A stretch of DNA of 64,000 nt from contig CM067356.1 of the NCBI GenBank assembly GCA_034190875.2, positions 23,790,218-23,854,217 of the forward strand. Reading direction: 5' to 3'. The position numbers and the translations under genes are program-made. The DNA comes from Urechis unicinctus (Eukaryota > Annelida > Polychaeta > Xenopneusta > Urechidae). Position 1 is the first letter of the stretch; each line of letters opens with the position of its first letter. Of this stretch, positions 10,601-25,600 are shown piece by piece. Below the pieces are notes generated by a model. The model saw nothing but the letters and a program-made list of their open reading frames with translations, did not search any database and was not told the DNA's origin.

Positions 10601-13600
10601 TCTTTAAATAGGCTGTTATAATTGCATATATTCATTAGCCGTCATTATTAGCGACCGATCACTATTTTGTGGAATCAATACGGTGATGGAGTGTAGTACG
10701 ATCATTTGGTGGTTCACAGTGCAAATGAGATTTTCTCTGAGCCCAGAATTAAGGGCTTAGTGCTATTCTTTCAGTACTTTTAATTCAGGTCAGCGAATAA
10801 GTACAGTTATCTAGTTAGATGCAATAGTAATTTTGCTTAATTATATTATCATCAGCCTAGATTGTTGCGTATATTTATGTGTTATAAACCGCTTTCATCT
10901 ATCGAATAATTTTGAACTTTCGTTGACATAACAGAGCAATATAAACAGGAGCACCCCCGGTGCATCAATAGTTCGAAGTTAAGCCTTAGGTCGTAGCGAG
11001 CCGGCGTTATCGGTTAAGCAATTAATACTGTGGGCTTATTTGGTAAACATATTATGGTAACCATCTCTATGATCAACGTAAATGAATCCCCGGAATTGAC
11101 AACTCGCCGCAATATGTTTGTTTGTAATACGAGGCAATTCCAAAACTGATCACAGCCAGCTTATTTACAACTCAAAAGGATGAATATCTCGACCGCTGGC
11201 TCTCCAGAAATTATCGTGAATTACCATTCTGAATCGGAATGTCTTGATTCATCTAGGGGTGTAATGGCACATATGTCATTAGAGTTGATTGGCTGTATCG
11301 TCCACGTATCATATAACCAACATCCCTCACTGAGACATAGATTGCGGCGCCCTGGGGAGGCACGCACATCGTTACCTGGTTACAGCAGCAGGGACGGTTA
11401 TCCCTAGTAAGTGATGTTGTTTGCTTATCTAACCAGCTGATTATGGAATAACAAAACTAAGAGCACTTCCCTTGGTACTGTCAAAGTGCCACCGGGTGTC
11501 GTCTGCACGCACATCTAAGCTTGACAGCTGCGCTTTGCAGAAAATGTGTATGTAAATTAATGATAGCAACTTAAAAACTCACACCGATTGGCTACATGCA
11601 TTGATTTGTTGCAGAAGCTATACGTTACCCGACGATTCATTTCACAGTGACTGGCCAGATTAGAATATTCTCCATAAGATATATATCAGATGCAGACAGC
11701 TATAATCAGGCAAAGCCTCAACATCTGGATGTTATTAAAGTTCATCAAAGTATGGTGTCTTCAAAACACAAATGTACACGTTTCCTATATACATGTGACG
11801 CATCACACATATTCTTGAGTCATTACTGGCGCATGTATCAACGCATTGAATACACTTAGAAACCATGTGTACACCCCAGACAGTTAGGTTCTGTACTGAT
11901 AGGCGAAGATGCTCTCACTTGGCTGGAAAGAAAAAAAAAATTCGTTGCATGTCAAATGGGGCCAATAATTGAAAATTATTGATGATAAATTTATGCTTCG
12001 AAGGAAAAGGAAATCGGCAGCATAAAAACGAACTGAGTAATATCTTTAGAGGATAGTTATAACAGACTATGATACACTGTAACGTGTGCATGTCAATATT
12101 ATTTAAGGGATGAGTATATTGCAAATGCCCTACCCAGACGAGTCTATGACGATCAATAATATTGTATTTGTGGTCACGCCTGAGCAATTTGACCATTCGT
12201 TCATGCGTAATGCTCTCATCAGGCAATGCAGAATAGGCCTGGGTTTGCCAGTTAAATCTGGACAACAATTGGTTATACAAATTGATTTGTCAGATATATG
12301 TCGTCCGTTGCAGTTTCATTTGTGAGACAGTTGACTAAGTTTCTATAATATCCTGCCTAATGCTACGCGTTTGTGTAAATATTAGTGCGAGTTGTTAGGC
12401 GCTGAATAATCAATACGCACAACAAATAGTGCTCCAATTTTGCATGACATGACCAAGGTTTCATTGCCTATTTACGCTTTACTGCAAACGATGCAGAAAC
12501 CAATTACCATGAGTTTCTCGTCGCCAACTGTAAGGCCAATCAGCATAGTTGGGTGAAAACGTATTTTTGTCATTGCTCGCATGTGAATGATCGTTTCTCT
12601 GTTATCGCTTTTACGTAGAGATGTCAAAGACCAGCATTCAATGATGGGCGTACAATGGACCATACGAATCAATGAGATGCATCTGCATATGATTGAATGC
12701 ATTAGCCAACATTACCATACATTAGGACAACAAGGCAGAAATGCACTCCTCATTCATTGACGAAAGTGTGTTTGATACATCAACCTATATTACCCGCCAT
12801 TGATGAATTCGTAGCAGGAAATCTTTAGACGAACAAGGTGCCGTGTTATAGCAGACGCATGTAAGTGGACTAACATAGTGTGTGCAAAAACTAAATTCTG
12901 ATCCTGTCTTAAACGAAACACACTTTTGTGAAATTAAATTTGAGCTTGCAGTAGCTCAAATGAAAAGCCGAACACTCAAAGAAAAAGAAGCTCTTGCTTT
13001 TCATTGACTGATTTAGGGTCAACACGGCTGTGTTTAGACGTGTTATATTAAACATAAACTCTGTGTGTGGTGTAGAATAATCGAGCTCTACAATTGTGAG
13101 GATGTGTCGGTCTTACAAAAGTAAAGATCCATTTATCATGTCGATATTCGTAGTGATTCATTTCAACAATCGCTAATGTACTCTCTGTTCTAAGTGGTGG
13201 TTCATTTCAAGTGGGAACGAAACGATACAGTAGATGCGAGACGAGACTGGCTTTAACAGATATCCCGTCAAGCTGGATCACTCGTGTTCCGGGGACAGCT
13301 AGCATCGACCTTTCAGGGCAGTCCATCGATACCTGTTAATCCGCTATTTCAGGCGCACTCTAACAAGCAAAGGTCTGCTGTTCCCATAAGCGAGTAAACC
13401 TCCCTTTAGACAGCGTGCGAGCAGAATGATGCTGTTGTTCTGTTACGTTCATGCTGTGGCCCATGTAAACGTAAACATCATTGGAGACGAGATGCATTGC
13501 TTACTCGGAGGTAACTAACTGGGTTGGCACAGGATAATAGGGGTATATAACAGTATTCTTATTCTTATCATGGATGACAAATAACTATCAGGGATCGATC

Positions 13601-13650
13601 GATGCCCCATCATGTGCACAAAATCAAGCAGCGACGCAAAGCGCAGGAAG
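7626..13650 (+). repeat. Array copy C2 of the long complex repeat (most complete)
   Basis: This copy carries nearly all landmarks in order: 8,050-8,320 (again at 23,930-24,190), 9,280-9,395 (1,310), 9,450-9,600 (14,640), 9,985-10,015 with TATTGCGCTCAATGCAAACC (15,783, 25,832), 10,090 (15,885, 18,114, 25,915), 10,505-10,660, 10,790-10,900 (16,260), 11,160-11,275 (19,175, 30,685), 11,285-11,470 (16,760, 19,345), 11,645-11,710 (19,698), 11,955-12,150 (17,260, 20,298, 32,020, 35,955, 51,790), 12,420-12,570 and 13,150-13,560 (17,735, 21,640). The best-kept segment, 11,300-11,360 against 19,355-19,415, is almost identical; overall identity looks like 65-80%. Frames are not shared between copies, so I call no gene. 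Confidence 0.65.
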
Positions 13651-14449
13651 GCTATCAATTAATGGTGGCTTATTTGTAAACATTTGCCAAGGACTAATTT
13701 CACTTATTCCTTGAAATTGATTTTACCTTAGGTATCGAAATAGCATTACGATACCTTTCTGTTAGTTTACTGAAAACGGTTATAAAGAAACACACAGACC
13801 TATGAACCATATCTGAATGAAAGTCAACAAGCCATCTGTCGACGATATGGATAGCGGTTCTATATGTCTTCAAAGTTGCACAACCTGGCCATATACTGAT
13901 AATACCGAAATAAGCAGTACAGCCTCACATCATTCTCTCTCCATATTAGAATTTATGTAAATACTTTATAAAAAAAATGGCAACATAACGAAATGAATCA
14001 TTTATGCTGAGACTAAGAACCAATTTGAGAGGATGCAGCAGCTTTGTCTTTCGTATATTACTTATTCTATATTTTTCCAGTAGTTAGCAGAGCTTTTGGC
14101 TCTGAACAAATTATATATGTCTGTAGCATGTTATGATTTCTTGTCGGCTTCTGCTATATATTATAATTTTGTGCACTTGCTTACCAAAGAGTTGTCGTTT
14201 GCGAATGTTTTAGATACACCATCCCTTAATGTACAGTTTGCGTCATACTAATTCACCTTTTATTTTATTTGATTGGTGTCGATCGATGGCCATAACAGGG
14301 TCTCTGCAGCTATATTCTTACACTAGGGTAAGTACAAAAATGTAAATCAATGTAAGCGTTGGTAATTGTTTGAGTTAATGAAAGAGCATTCTGAGTCGTT
14401 GTGAGCCATTCTTTATCCTTTTCCTTCCCTGCAGATGTAATTGAATTTT
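13651..14449. other. AT-rich spacer, nothing recognised
   Basis: I could not match this stretch to another part of the window, and it has no coding-like frame or simple repeat of note. It may be a diverged part of copy C3. Confidence 0.3.
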
Positions 14450-17400
14450 CCTTTTTATTATTCATTTGTATTCATATCCAATTGTTGGTCAGGCGAGAAC
14501 ATATTCGATAATGTGAATTTTCCCATAAAGCTCATCCAAATATATACTTGTATTTGTTTACCAGAATATAGCAAATGACAAACTATCCTGCACATAGTTT
14601 GCTAATTGACTCTATACAGAGGGCATCGATTGTGCAGCTAAATGTGCAATATATATTTTCCGAACATCCTAGCGTAAAATGTTCAGATGGTAAGAATTAT
14701 TGCTAATGGGATTTTTAAAGCGAAACTTGAACGGAACACTTTTTGTTCTACTTAAAGCTGCATAATCAATTGCTGCAACTTCAAGACTTCACAGTGTTCG
14801 TAATCCTTTTGCGATATTGTGGCATGACATTATGCTCGTTGTAACCTCATGGTACTCCTTCATCAACTTAAACACTTAATAAAGCCTGTTGAAGTAATTG
14901 GAAATGGCTATCCCTCATGAATCAATGATGTTAATTGATTTTATAGTCAGGTTACCAGTAGACAATGTCGCCATGGGGCATATATACTGATGATAATCTA
15001 AGCATGGGAGACTGACAGTCTTATTAGTCTATTAAATATCGAACGTGCTCTTATTGGAATTACATTGATATCAGCGGGTATTCTCTGAGCGCTATATGAC
15101 TCGCAACTTCTAATCATAATCAACATGCAATTCCTTGTTCAGCCTCTGCGTTTCAGGTAAGCACGAGGACGAGTCGCTGCTTACAAAAGTGAACTATCCT
15201 TCCTCTTAATGAGACTACCATAGTAGGAAGAACACAGTAGCCCTCTCCAATGAGAGACATTCCTTTGAAGTATCATGGATGGCACCAATATATGCCACTG
15301 CGTCGTGCTGATACAACACATTCGGTACGTTCTATGGCTGACATCCTAACACACATCCCGTGATAATGTATCATGATGTTTCTCCTCCCCATGACATATC
15401 ATAATTCGTACGAGGGATGAAAACAAATATGTCGGCTATGTTCTCACAAGAAAACATCAATTACGAGATTTTGCTTTAGCGCCATGAATAGATATCAAAG
15501 GCAAGCAGTTGGTGAAGAAGCAGCTATTGCTGGTGTTATTTTCGGAAGCATATGAACTTTTCCGCAGTAATAGATAAGCATACTGGACAAGGGATTTCAG
15601 TTATAACCCTAAGTGTAATATTCTAGTCAATCATACCTTTATTACAATTTTAAACCTAATTTACAATATGCCATGATGCATCTAAACGAGTTGTGTGTGA
15701 ATTGTGGGTAAGCGCTTTGATATATACATTGCAGCATTAGCTCGGGGAAGGAAAGCTGTTACAAGTTGGTGTGTATGTTTATTGCACTCTGTATTGCGCA
15801 CAATGCAAACCACTGGAATTGCCTGTATCTATAAATGGATACTCCGGATATATAACATTCATTGTAATGGTCTTTTGAATCATGGTACGCTTTGATAACC
15901 ATTTCCATAAAAGTACAAATCGTTATCTTGAAGTTGCTATTGCAGAAATTGCCAGACCAGAACGTATCGTGGATAGCTAAATACTGGGGCAAAGTCTCAT
16001 GTTAAGAATATGAATATGAACTGCGTATTCTACATCAAACAAATTTAACAAACCACACAAAACATAAAGGAGAACAGTTCTGTTAACTTTTGATGAGGTT
16101 GTAATGACTGCATACATATTTAACAGCCGTCATTGTAAGCGACCGAAAACTATTGAGACGATATGATGAGTTGATGGAGGGTAGAAGGAGCTTAAGGTGA
16201 TTCACCATTTTAGCCAGACTGCCCCTGAGCCAGCTGTTCTGTTCATACTTGAGTTCGGTTCAGCGATTAAGAACATGCTATTTGGATGGAAAAGTTATCT
16301 AATTGGACGTAATAGTGATCTTGCATAATTATATGATCATCCACCCAGGATTTTGCATATGTTTATGTGTAATATTCTGCGTTTATCTCTCAAATGGTTT
16401 TGAACTTAAGTTGATATATAATAGAGCATTGTACGTTTTTGTTATCTAGATCGAACAGATAAAGCAGCCCCGTGCATTAATAGGCCTATGTTAAGCTGGT
16501 TGTGCGTAATGCGCAGTTGCATGACGAGCCGGCCATATTGGAAGACCAATTACAAGAGTGGACAAAGTTTATGTGTATATCATGATCCCCATCGTTATAA
16601 TTTAATATGATCTAATCCACGGAATTGACAGCTCGCTTTGTGCATCGCGGCAATATTTATGGCGTGTTACGAGGCAAGTTCCAACACCGATCCACCGTTT
16701 CATATATCTCGGTCGCGGTAATGCTATGGCTTAGTACCGCCAGTTGTTGTCCATATAGTCCGCGTATTACATAACTAACATCCCTTAATGAGGCCGTGAT
16801 CCGGGCTCGCGGGGAAGGCAACCTCTCAATTACCTGGTTAGAACAGCGGGGTGGGTGGTGGTGTTGGGGACGGTGGGGTGGGTGTGGTGTATCCTAACCA
16901 ATGCATAATAGCGCTCGTTGGTATGTGATGTCGTTTGCAAATCTTATTAGCTGATTATGGAATGACGTAACTGTCGAACAAATCCCAGTATAATGTAAAT
17001 ATGCTCTCTGGCGACGTCTTCTAGCACATCTGAGCTGTATATGCTGTTCAATATGATAATGCCGAAACAGAAAAAATAGTTGTTCACTGACATATTGGGA
17101 TATTTCCTATGCTCATGTGCTATTCCAGTTTGTGATTTGGGGATAATATCGGATGCAGGCGGTTCTTATGATAAAGCCTAAACTTTGCGAACGCCGATCA
17201 ATCATCAGATTTGTAACATCTGAATGTTATTAATGGTCATCAAATGCTCGTGAAATGGGGCCCATAATTGACAATTATTGATGACAAATTTATATTTCAC
17301 AGGAACAGAATATGGCCAACATAAAAATTGAAACAGTGTCTCTAGAACAGATTGTGAGACACTGTTAGGTGTGTATGATCATAGTATTTAAGGGATGAAC

Positions 17401-18050
17401 ATATTGCAAATGCTCTACCCAGAAGAGTTTATGACGACCTAAAATTAATCCACATTATGTAGAACAATAATCAGAGGACGAACATGGCTTCAGTTCAAAT
17501 GAAATGCCCAATTTGCAACAAAAAACACCTAATATTGAGTAAGAAGTTTGTTGTAATTGCTGTACATTTGTTGATTTCGGTTGCAATAACGTTGCATTCA
17601 GAAGTGATTTATTAAGCATAACCTCTATCTGTGGTGTAGAATGATGAACAGCAAGAGCTCAACTGTTGAAATCATATGTCAGTCTTTCAAAAGCATAGGT
17701 CCATTTGTGGTCTCCCACACATCATTTCGATACCTCGGGGTGATTCATTTCAACAATCGCTAATGTATTTCTGTTTTTAGTGGTGGTTCATTTCATGACT
17801 GGCATTAACAGATATCCCGTCATGCTGAATCAGCTCGTGTTCCGGGGACAGCAAGCATCGACCCTTCAGGGCGGTTCATCAATACCTGTTAGTCCGTTAT
17901 GTAGCCCATGTCAACGTTAAAATCAATCGAGATGAGATGCCTTGATTACTTGGCGGTTATCAACTGGATTGGCAGATGATATAAGGGCTATATATCCATA
18001 TTGTCCATCTTATCATAGATGATAAATTACAATCTGGGGTTGGTTGATGC
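14450..18050 (+). repeat. Array copy C3 of the long complex repeat
   Basis: Landmarks in order: 14,635-14,790 (as 9,450 and 18,055), 14,905 (as 9,743), 15,711-15,815 (as 9,908-10,015), 15,885 (as 10,090), 16,020-16,150, 16,260-16,420, 16,760-16,840, 17,160-17,420 and 17,735-18,000. This copy is shorter than C2. The block matching 12,425 and 20,840 is missing or too diverged to see, and the terminal block (17,800-18,000) lacks about 120 bp present at 13,250-13,500 and 21,690-21,960. A short G-rich stretch (GGGTGGGTGGTGGTGTTGGG) near 16,850 is private to this copy. I see no gene. Confidence 0.6.
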
Positions 18051-18744
18051 TCCACTCGGTGCTCGAAACGGAACACCATTTTTCTGCTCAAGCTGCATAA
18101 TCAATTGCTTTGAATGATGGTACGCTTTGTTAACCAATTCCATAAAAGTAAAAATCGTTATGATGAAGTAGGTAGTGTAGAGCGTCAAAGAAGTAAATGC
18201 TGCTTTGGCTCTTTTGGTCAAGCCAAGAAAGGTTCCCTGAAGCGTGATTATATGCATTGGCATAGTTGCCAGTCTCAGTTTTATTATTTGTTGTAGGGGT
18301 ATAACCGGCGATGAATATTGCATTGGATAAACATTTTTTACCATGAGAGCAATCGTCATTGGTTCCAAAAATGTCTTCAAGATGCAGAGCCGTGATGCAA
18401 GAGAGAATGACAATGTCTGGGCATAAAAAGTACGGAAAGGCGGAGGAAGACAGAGGTAAGGGAGTCAAAGAGCAATAATCCAATAATTTGGATTCACTGT
18501 ATAGGCATATATCTTGCGTTATAATCATTGGTTAAAGGTTTGGATTACGTAGCAATCAACAATTACACATTGAGGATAGCTGAGACCTTGTTGTTTTGCA
18601 ACGCTTCACTATTCAATCACCAATTATATTTGCAACTTTATGTACAGATAAAAGGTCTTGCCGAATTGGGCTTCTAGTCTGGTCTTTTTTTATGCCGCAT
18701 CGACATTATGTAGCATATACTTATATATTTACATAAATATATAA

Positions 18745-18948
<204 letters not shown>

Positions 18949-19715
18949 TAGTCTGATTTCATCTCTAAAATGGTTTTGAACTTCCATTGACATGACAGGG
19001 CTAATTACAGTGTTTGGCGGATATTTTTAACGAAGCGTCCCCGGTGCGTTGATATGGTCTCCATCGCGAAAATCAACCAGAACGAATCCGCGGATTCGAC
19101 AGCTCGCTTGGGTACCGCGGCAACATTATTAGAGTATTACGAGGTCAATCCAACACCTATTAATGCCAGCTGATTCCCAACGCAAACGGGTGAATATATC
19201 AGCCGCTGGCTCTCCATTCTGAACAGGAATGACTTGAATCAGCCAGAGGAGTAATGGCACATTTGTCATTCAAATGATTTGCGATTGCTGCGGTAAGTCG
19301 TTGACCCTGTTTCAGTTGTCTAGGTACCTCGGGTTGATTAGCTCTATAGTCCACGTATCATATAACCAACATCCCTCACTGAGACATAGATAGCGGCGCC
19401 CTGGGAAGTCAACCACTCAATTACCTGGTTACAACAGGAGGTACGACTATCCTAACTATTGCATAACAACGCTCGTGGGTGAGTGATGTTGTTTGCTTAT
19501 CTAATCAGTTGATTATGGAATAACAATACTGCGAACACATTCAAGGGTGCTGTCAATATGCCCTCCGGCAATTTATTCTTGCACATCTGCGCTTTGTTGA
19601 CATCATATATGCAGTCTTAAATAATGACCCCAAAATATTCTTACTGGTTAAATTGATATGTTGTAGACGCTATACGTTGCCCGCCGTTTCCCTTGACAGT
19701 GACTGGCCAGATTAT

Positions 19716-19970
<255 letters not shown>

Positions 19971-22049
19971 TGCAGGCGGCTATAATCAAGCAAAGCTTCA
20001 ACTGCAGAGTTGTAACATGATGTTACTCATCATTCAAGCCTTGTGTTTTCAAAACACTGCTGTACATGTTTATTACAGCAATGAAACGCATCATACTTCT
20101 TTAACAGCTATGGCTAACAGGCTAAACATCTGAAACCATTCCTTTCGAGATTTTCCTTAGCCATTACTGGCGCATCTATAAGCGCGTTGAATACACTTAG
20201 AGACCAAGCGTAGCACCCCATTAATTTAGGTTCTCTAATGATGGGCGAAGATGCTCTCACTTGATTGGAAAGAGAGGAAATTCATTGCCAGTCAAATGGG
20301 GCCAATAATTGACAATTATTGATGGTAAATTTATACTTCGGAGGAAAGAAAAACAGGCAGCATAACAAACTAACTGTAGTGTCTTTAAAAGATAACAGAT
20401 AATTATACACCGAAATGTGTGCATGTCAATATTATTTTACGAATATATTGCGAATGCTCCACCCAGATGAGTGAATGACTCAATATTAAGCGTGAGGTCG
20501 CGCCAGAACAATTCAACGCTTCGTTCATTATTGATGCTCTCATCAGGCAATACAGAGTTAATTTGTGTCGAAGCAATTCAAAACATCTAGAACTGAATGT
20601 TAAAACTAGAACCATTGATCATAATCGTGATAACAAATGGTTAGACATTTCTTCCTTACGAATGCAGTTGCGAACCAGAAGTTTCTTACCTTTGCAGTTT
20701 GGGATATATTGTTGCGTCAGGGAATGATTTTATTTGACTTCGTTTCAGTAATTCAGTTAGATAAGTAAGTACACCCTCTCTGTGTTGATGTATCAGTTGA
20801 AGTTCTTTGGCACTGAGTTATCAAAACTCAAACAATGCTCCAATTTTACATGACATGACCAAGGTTACATTGCCGATTTTCGCACTGCTGCAAAAGACAC
20901 AGAAACCAATTACCATATGTTTTGCATCGCCAACGGCAATGCCAATCAGCATGATTGGATGAAAACATATTTATGCCTTTTCTCGCATGATAGTTTCTGT
21001 GTCCTCGCTTTTACTTAGAGATGATGAAGACCAGCATTCTATGGTGGATGTACAACTGTCCGTGCCAATCCAATCGATTCATCAGCATTAGATTGGACGC
21101 ATAAACCAACGTGAACATACATTATAACAACACCACAGAAAAAAACACTCCTTATTAATTATCGCAGGTTTTGTTGATACTTCATCAACATATAGTATCT
21201 GCTATTGATGATTTCGCAGCAGGCAATGTGTGGGCCAATAAGGTGCCGCGTCATAGCAGACCCGTGTGAATGGGATCATTCAGTATGAGCACGGACAAGA
21301 ATTCCGGAACACACATTCTTGAAATTTGAGGACTGAAATTTAAGCTGGCTGTAGTTCAAATGAGATGCCCAACTTGCATTAAAGAGACTGCATAACATTG
21401 AGGAAGAATCTTGTAGTACTTGCGGTAATCTTGAAGCTCTTTCATTTCATTCATTGATTTCGTTGGCAATAATGTTGCATTCAGATGCGATTTATTAAAC
21501 ACAATATATATGCTTGGTGCAGAATACTCGAGCTCAACAATTGTAAGCATTTATCGGTCTTACAAATGTATAGCTTCATTTGTGGTCGCCCACAGATGGT
21601 TTTGTTACCTGGTGACAACTATAGCCTATGTACGTCTGTCCTGAGTGGTGATGCGTTTCTGATGGGAACACAACGATACAGTTATGGCAGGTGCGACGCG
21701 AGACCGGCGCTAGCAGATATCCCGCCATGCTGGATCGCGTCGTGTTCATGGGTCGACAGCTTGCATCGATTTGTCAGGGGTGTCCATCAATTCTTGTTAG
21801 TCCGCTACCTCGGGCGCCCTCTGAAACCGGAGGTCTGCTGCGCCCATAGGCGAGCAAACTTCCCCTCACCCAGCATGCGAGCAGTTTCAATGCTTTTGTT
21901 CTGTCACGTCCATGTATGGCCCATGTAAGCGTTAACATCATTGGAGACGAGATGCCTTGCGTACATGGCAGTAACGAACTAGTTCGGCTTAGGATATAAT
22001 GGTTATGCAGCAACAATCATGTTTTTTTTATCATCGTTATGAAATATTT

Positions 22050-24200
22050 CACTTTCTCACCCGTTAGGTTGGCGATTTTTTTCAAACTGGTATTGTTAAC
22101 AGGTACAGTGTCATTTTCCTGACTTCAAACAATTGCGGTATTGATTGGTTTGGGGCCTAGGTCCCCAGCTTCAATATACACGCCGTAGCGACATCATGTA
22201 TCATAACATATAGTTAACTGTTGCCTGATGAATATTCCCGATACCAGCAGCAAAATTGATAGAATTACCGGACCAGAACCCGAGGAAGGAACACAGCGGT
22301 AGGGGCGAATTCTCATATTATTGATATAACAAGAATCGGTAATCCTACATCAAACACTGCTATTGCACGCAGATCAAGAAAACAATGCGACGGAAAAACA
22401 CCTCCATTTCATAACTGATGATGTTGTTATGGCTACATACATATTATTGATCTGCCATGGAATGTGAAGGAACACTCACAGATGTTTACTGTGAGTAGAT
22501 ACATAGGTGAACCAGCCTATGTCGATTCACCATGAAATAATACAATATGTTAACTAAAGCCGTAAACTGACGGAATCAAAAAGAGTAATAACTTGCGTTT
22601 ATCAACTTTAACGTTCGTGTATAATTCGGCGTAATATTTGAAAGAGGTAAATGACGGTTTGGCGGAAGCTAAGCAGAGATTTTTCATTTCAAGGAGGCAG
22701 AAGCACACGGTACGCTGATTCATTTGTAATAACGCTTCATTGTACAATAATGGTTATTCTGGGTATTGCACTAAGCATGGATGTAAAATGCATATGGCTT
22801 GTCAGATATGGTTGTTGGCTATGAGCGAGTTTTTGTTTCATCAAATTGCTCCTTCTGACCATTATATAGGGAAAGAGGCAATCAATAACAAATCCAGCGC
22901 CAATCTGAACACATGAGACCAATATCTCAATACTACACGACCAAGAGCAATGTAGTTTTTGCTGCCTTAATGCCCTGCCATTTTAAGGAGACCAACCGCT
23001 CATACAAATTGCGTTTCATTATTTTAGGTGATATGTGGCAGGTTTTATATTCCACTCCTAAGTTGAGAAATGAACATAACGCTTTGCACTTGTTTTATAC
23101 GTGATGCCTTGCATTTTCTTTTTTAATCGTTTGCTTTAACACAAACCCATTCAGTGATGTAGATGATCACTTCATAATCGGGATCTTTCAACAGCTGTGG
23201 ATATCAGACGAATGTTGACAGAGAATAGGAAAACACGCAGGAGGAACACTTCTCATCAATAATCAAAGACTATTTCGTTTCTATATTCTCATACATCCAT
23301 ATATATACATGCTAGCGATAAATCCTTAACATGAACACGGAACACATGCTGATCCTGTCGACAGCAAAACTCCGTTTCAGGTTTAGGCGGGGCGTTGTTT
23401 TAGATATGATGTTTGCTGTAATCGTTGCAGACTTCGCTAGTAATGCGTGTTAGTTTTTGGAGTAATTCAATTTGATCTCATTGTAATTTCATTAGACTTT
23501 ACACAGATTGATCATAACTTCCTTTCATTATCTTGAGACATCTAGATTAACAATCCAAGGACCTGAAATGTTCTGACGTGGTTAAGCTCCTGTTCCATGT
23601 ATCCCACACAGATGAGCCTGGATTAAATACCCGGCACATCAATGGCGGTTTTAGATAGCTGCTAAACAATTTTCTGATATGAGCATCGTGTTATTGTTCT
23701 ATTATACTTTAGCAACCTGATAAGCTGGCAATATTACTTGGACTTGCTCTTCTATACGTGCACCGACTTAATGACTAGCACAAATATAACCTATTTTGAA
23801 TGGCTGTTGTATATTGCAAAGAAAGATCTTTAATATGCAATGTTTAACACCGTGCCCAATGTAATCTTGTTGTGGGCAGCAGCAGAAACGACGAAACCAA
23901 GATGCAATAGAAAGGCACTGGCGTTGCTATTCCGCAGTGATGACTGATTGCTTGGATAAAAGTAATACGAATTTAGGATTTGTGGTTAACGTTATTTTGC
24001 AGTTGGATGAGTTCGCGGCTTTAGAAGCAGGCACGTGGGACCGATTGCTTTATAGAATGATTCAGGGTCTTGAAAAAAATTGTTTTTGTCGGCTGTGTTG
24101 GTGTAATAAGTATATGCCTTATTTAGGCGAGGAAAAACTTTTAATCAAACCAACGGAAAGATAAGATTGACATATTTCAGGGAATGAAAATATCCAAACC
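22050..24200 (+). repeat. Array copy C5 of the long complex repeat (short)
   Basis: Landmarks: 22,165 (as 1,125 and 2,695), 22,325-22,460 (as 2,775 and others), 22,590 (as 3,015), 22,755-23,010 with GAGTTTTTGTTTCATCAAAT (as 31,225) and CCCTGCCATTTTAAGGAG (as 31,377, 35,410 and 51,232), and 23,930-24,190 (as 8,050-8,320). The middle (23,100-23,900) matches nothing I could find and has no coding-like frame. The copy ends at the giant CATA array. Confidence 0.55.
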
Positions 24201-24212
24201 ACGTGGTGATGA

Positions 24213-24849
24213 TACACACACACACACGCATACACACACACACACACATACATACATACATACATACATACATACATACATACATACATACATACATACA
24301 TACATACATACATACATACATACATACATACATACATACATACATACATACATACATACATACATACATACATACATACATACATACATACATACATACA
24401 TACATACATACATACATACATACTACATACATACATACATACATACATACATACATGCATGCATGCATGCATGCATGCATGCACATACATACATACATAC
24501 ATACATACATACATACATACATACATACATACATACATACATACATACATACATACATACATACATACATACATACATACATACATACATACATACATAC
24601 ATACATACATACATACATACATACATACATACATACATACATACATACATACATACATACATACATACATACATACATACATACATACATACATACATAC
24701 ATACATACATACATACATACATACATACATACATACATACATACATACATACATACATACATACATACATACATACATACATACATACATACATACATAC
24801 ATACATACATACATACATACATACATACATACATACATACATACATACA
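24213..24849. repeat. (CA)n-(CATA)n giant microsatellite with an internal (CATG)n block
   Basis: A short CA run (24,213-24,246) leads into about 600 bases of CATA tetranucleotide, roughly 150 units. It is broken once by a one-base slip (CATACTACATAC near 24,420) and once by a pure block of about seven CATG units (24,455-24,482). Every frame of a 4-mer array without stops stays open, so frames of over 200 codons (Tyr-Ile-His-Thr or Met-Tyr-Val-Cys repeats) occur on both strands. They are artefacts. Confidence 0.97.
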
Positions 24850-25600
24850 ACTTATTGATATCGTGTTTAGAGCTACCCATTAGCACGACTACAGGAATCC
24901 TTTCTTATGACAGCCCTTAAACGAAACATTTTTTCTGCAGGACTAACAATAATTCATAATAATTCACATAAACTATGATATACTTTTGAAATAATGCCAC
25001 TGAACCAAATGCCCATTGCCATCACAGTATACCAGAACAATGCCTCCATCTGTAACAACTAGTACTTGGAACCTTATCATACGGAGACCGGATAGTCACA
25101 TTGAAGGTGGCGATCTAATGCTGACTACTTAGAATCAAGTATCGTGGGACAAACTATTTTTCGGTATAAACAATTGTGTTTGTGTATTTTTTGGAAAATG
25201 TTCTGATGGTACAAAATTGAAATGGGTGTAAAATGCATATAACGGATATTTTGGGATTCAATTAACTCAGTGATAACATAATTAATAATTACATAACCCT
25301 CTCGCAACAAAATCTATTAACACACCACATAAATAATATGCTCATTTTAGAGTTCTGCCCATGCGTAGTGGCTATGCAACTAATCACGCTGCTTCCTAGG
25401 AATAATAATCCCATAAAAGGCTCTTCACTCGACGGGTTCGACACACAGCTCAAAATGACGCACCGTGATAGTTCGCATCAACCCAACATATGCGCATTTG
25501 TACTACTAAACATATGTCAGCTTACAACAGAGTCTAATTGCAGAGTGACTGAGATATCGCAACATAAATCAAGCAGATGGGAAGATATTATAAAATCTCG
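24850..25600. other. Spacer with no recognised feature
   Basis: AT-rich sequence between the CATA array and the first clear landmark of copy C6. No paralogue was found by eye. A chance frame of 89 codons (25,338-25,607, +) has no recognisable motif. Confidence 0.3.

Noticed and set aside
11180-11407. 75-codon frame over the best-kept array block
   Set aside because: The copy at 19.19-19.47 kb has a 60-70 bp insertion and stops in this frame, so the conservation is not protein-level.
21485-21928. 147-codon frame with relatively GC-rich codons
   Set aside because: The paralogous segments at 13.2 and 17.8 kb contain stops and frame-changing indels, and no domain is recognisable.
24119-24886. 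Open frames of over 200 codons on both strands with Met-Tyr-Val-Cys and Tyr-Ile-His-Thr repeats
   Set aside because: Translations of a CATA tetranucleotide array; all frames are open because the unit lacks stops.
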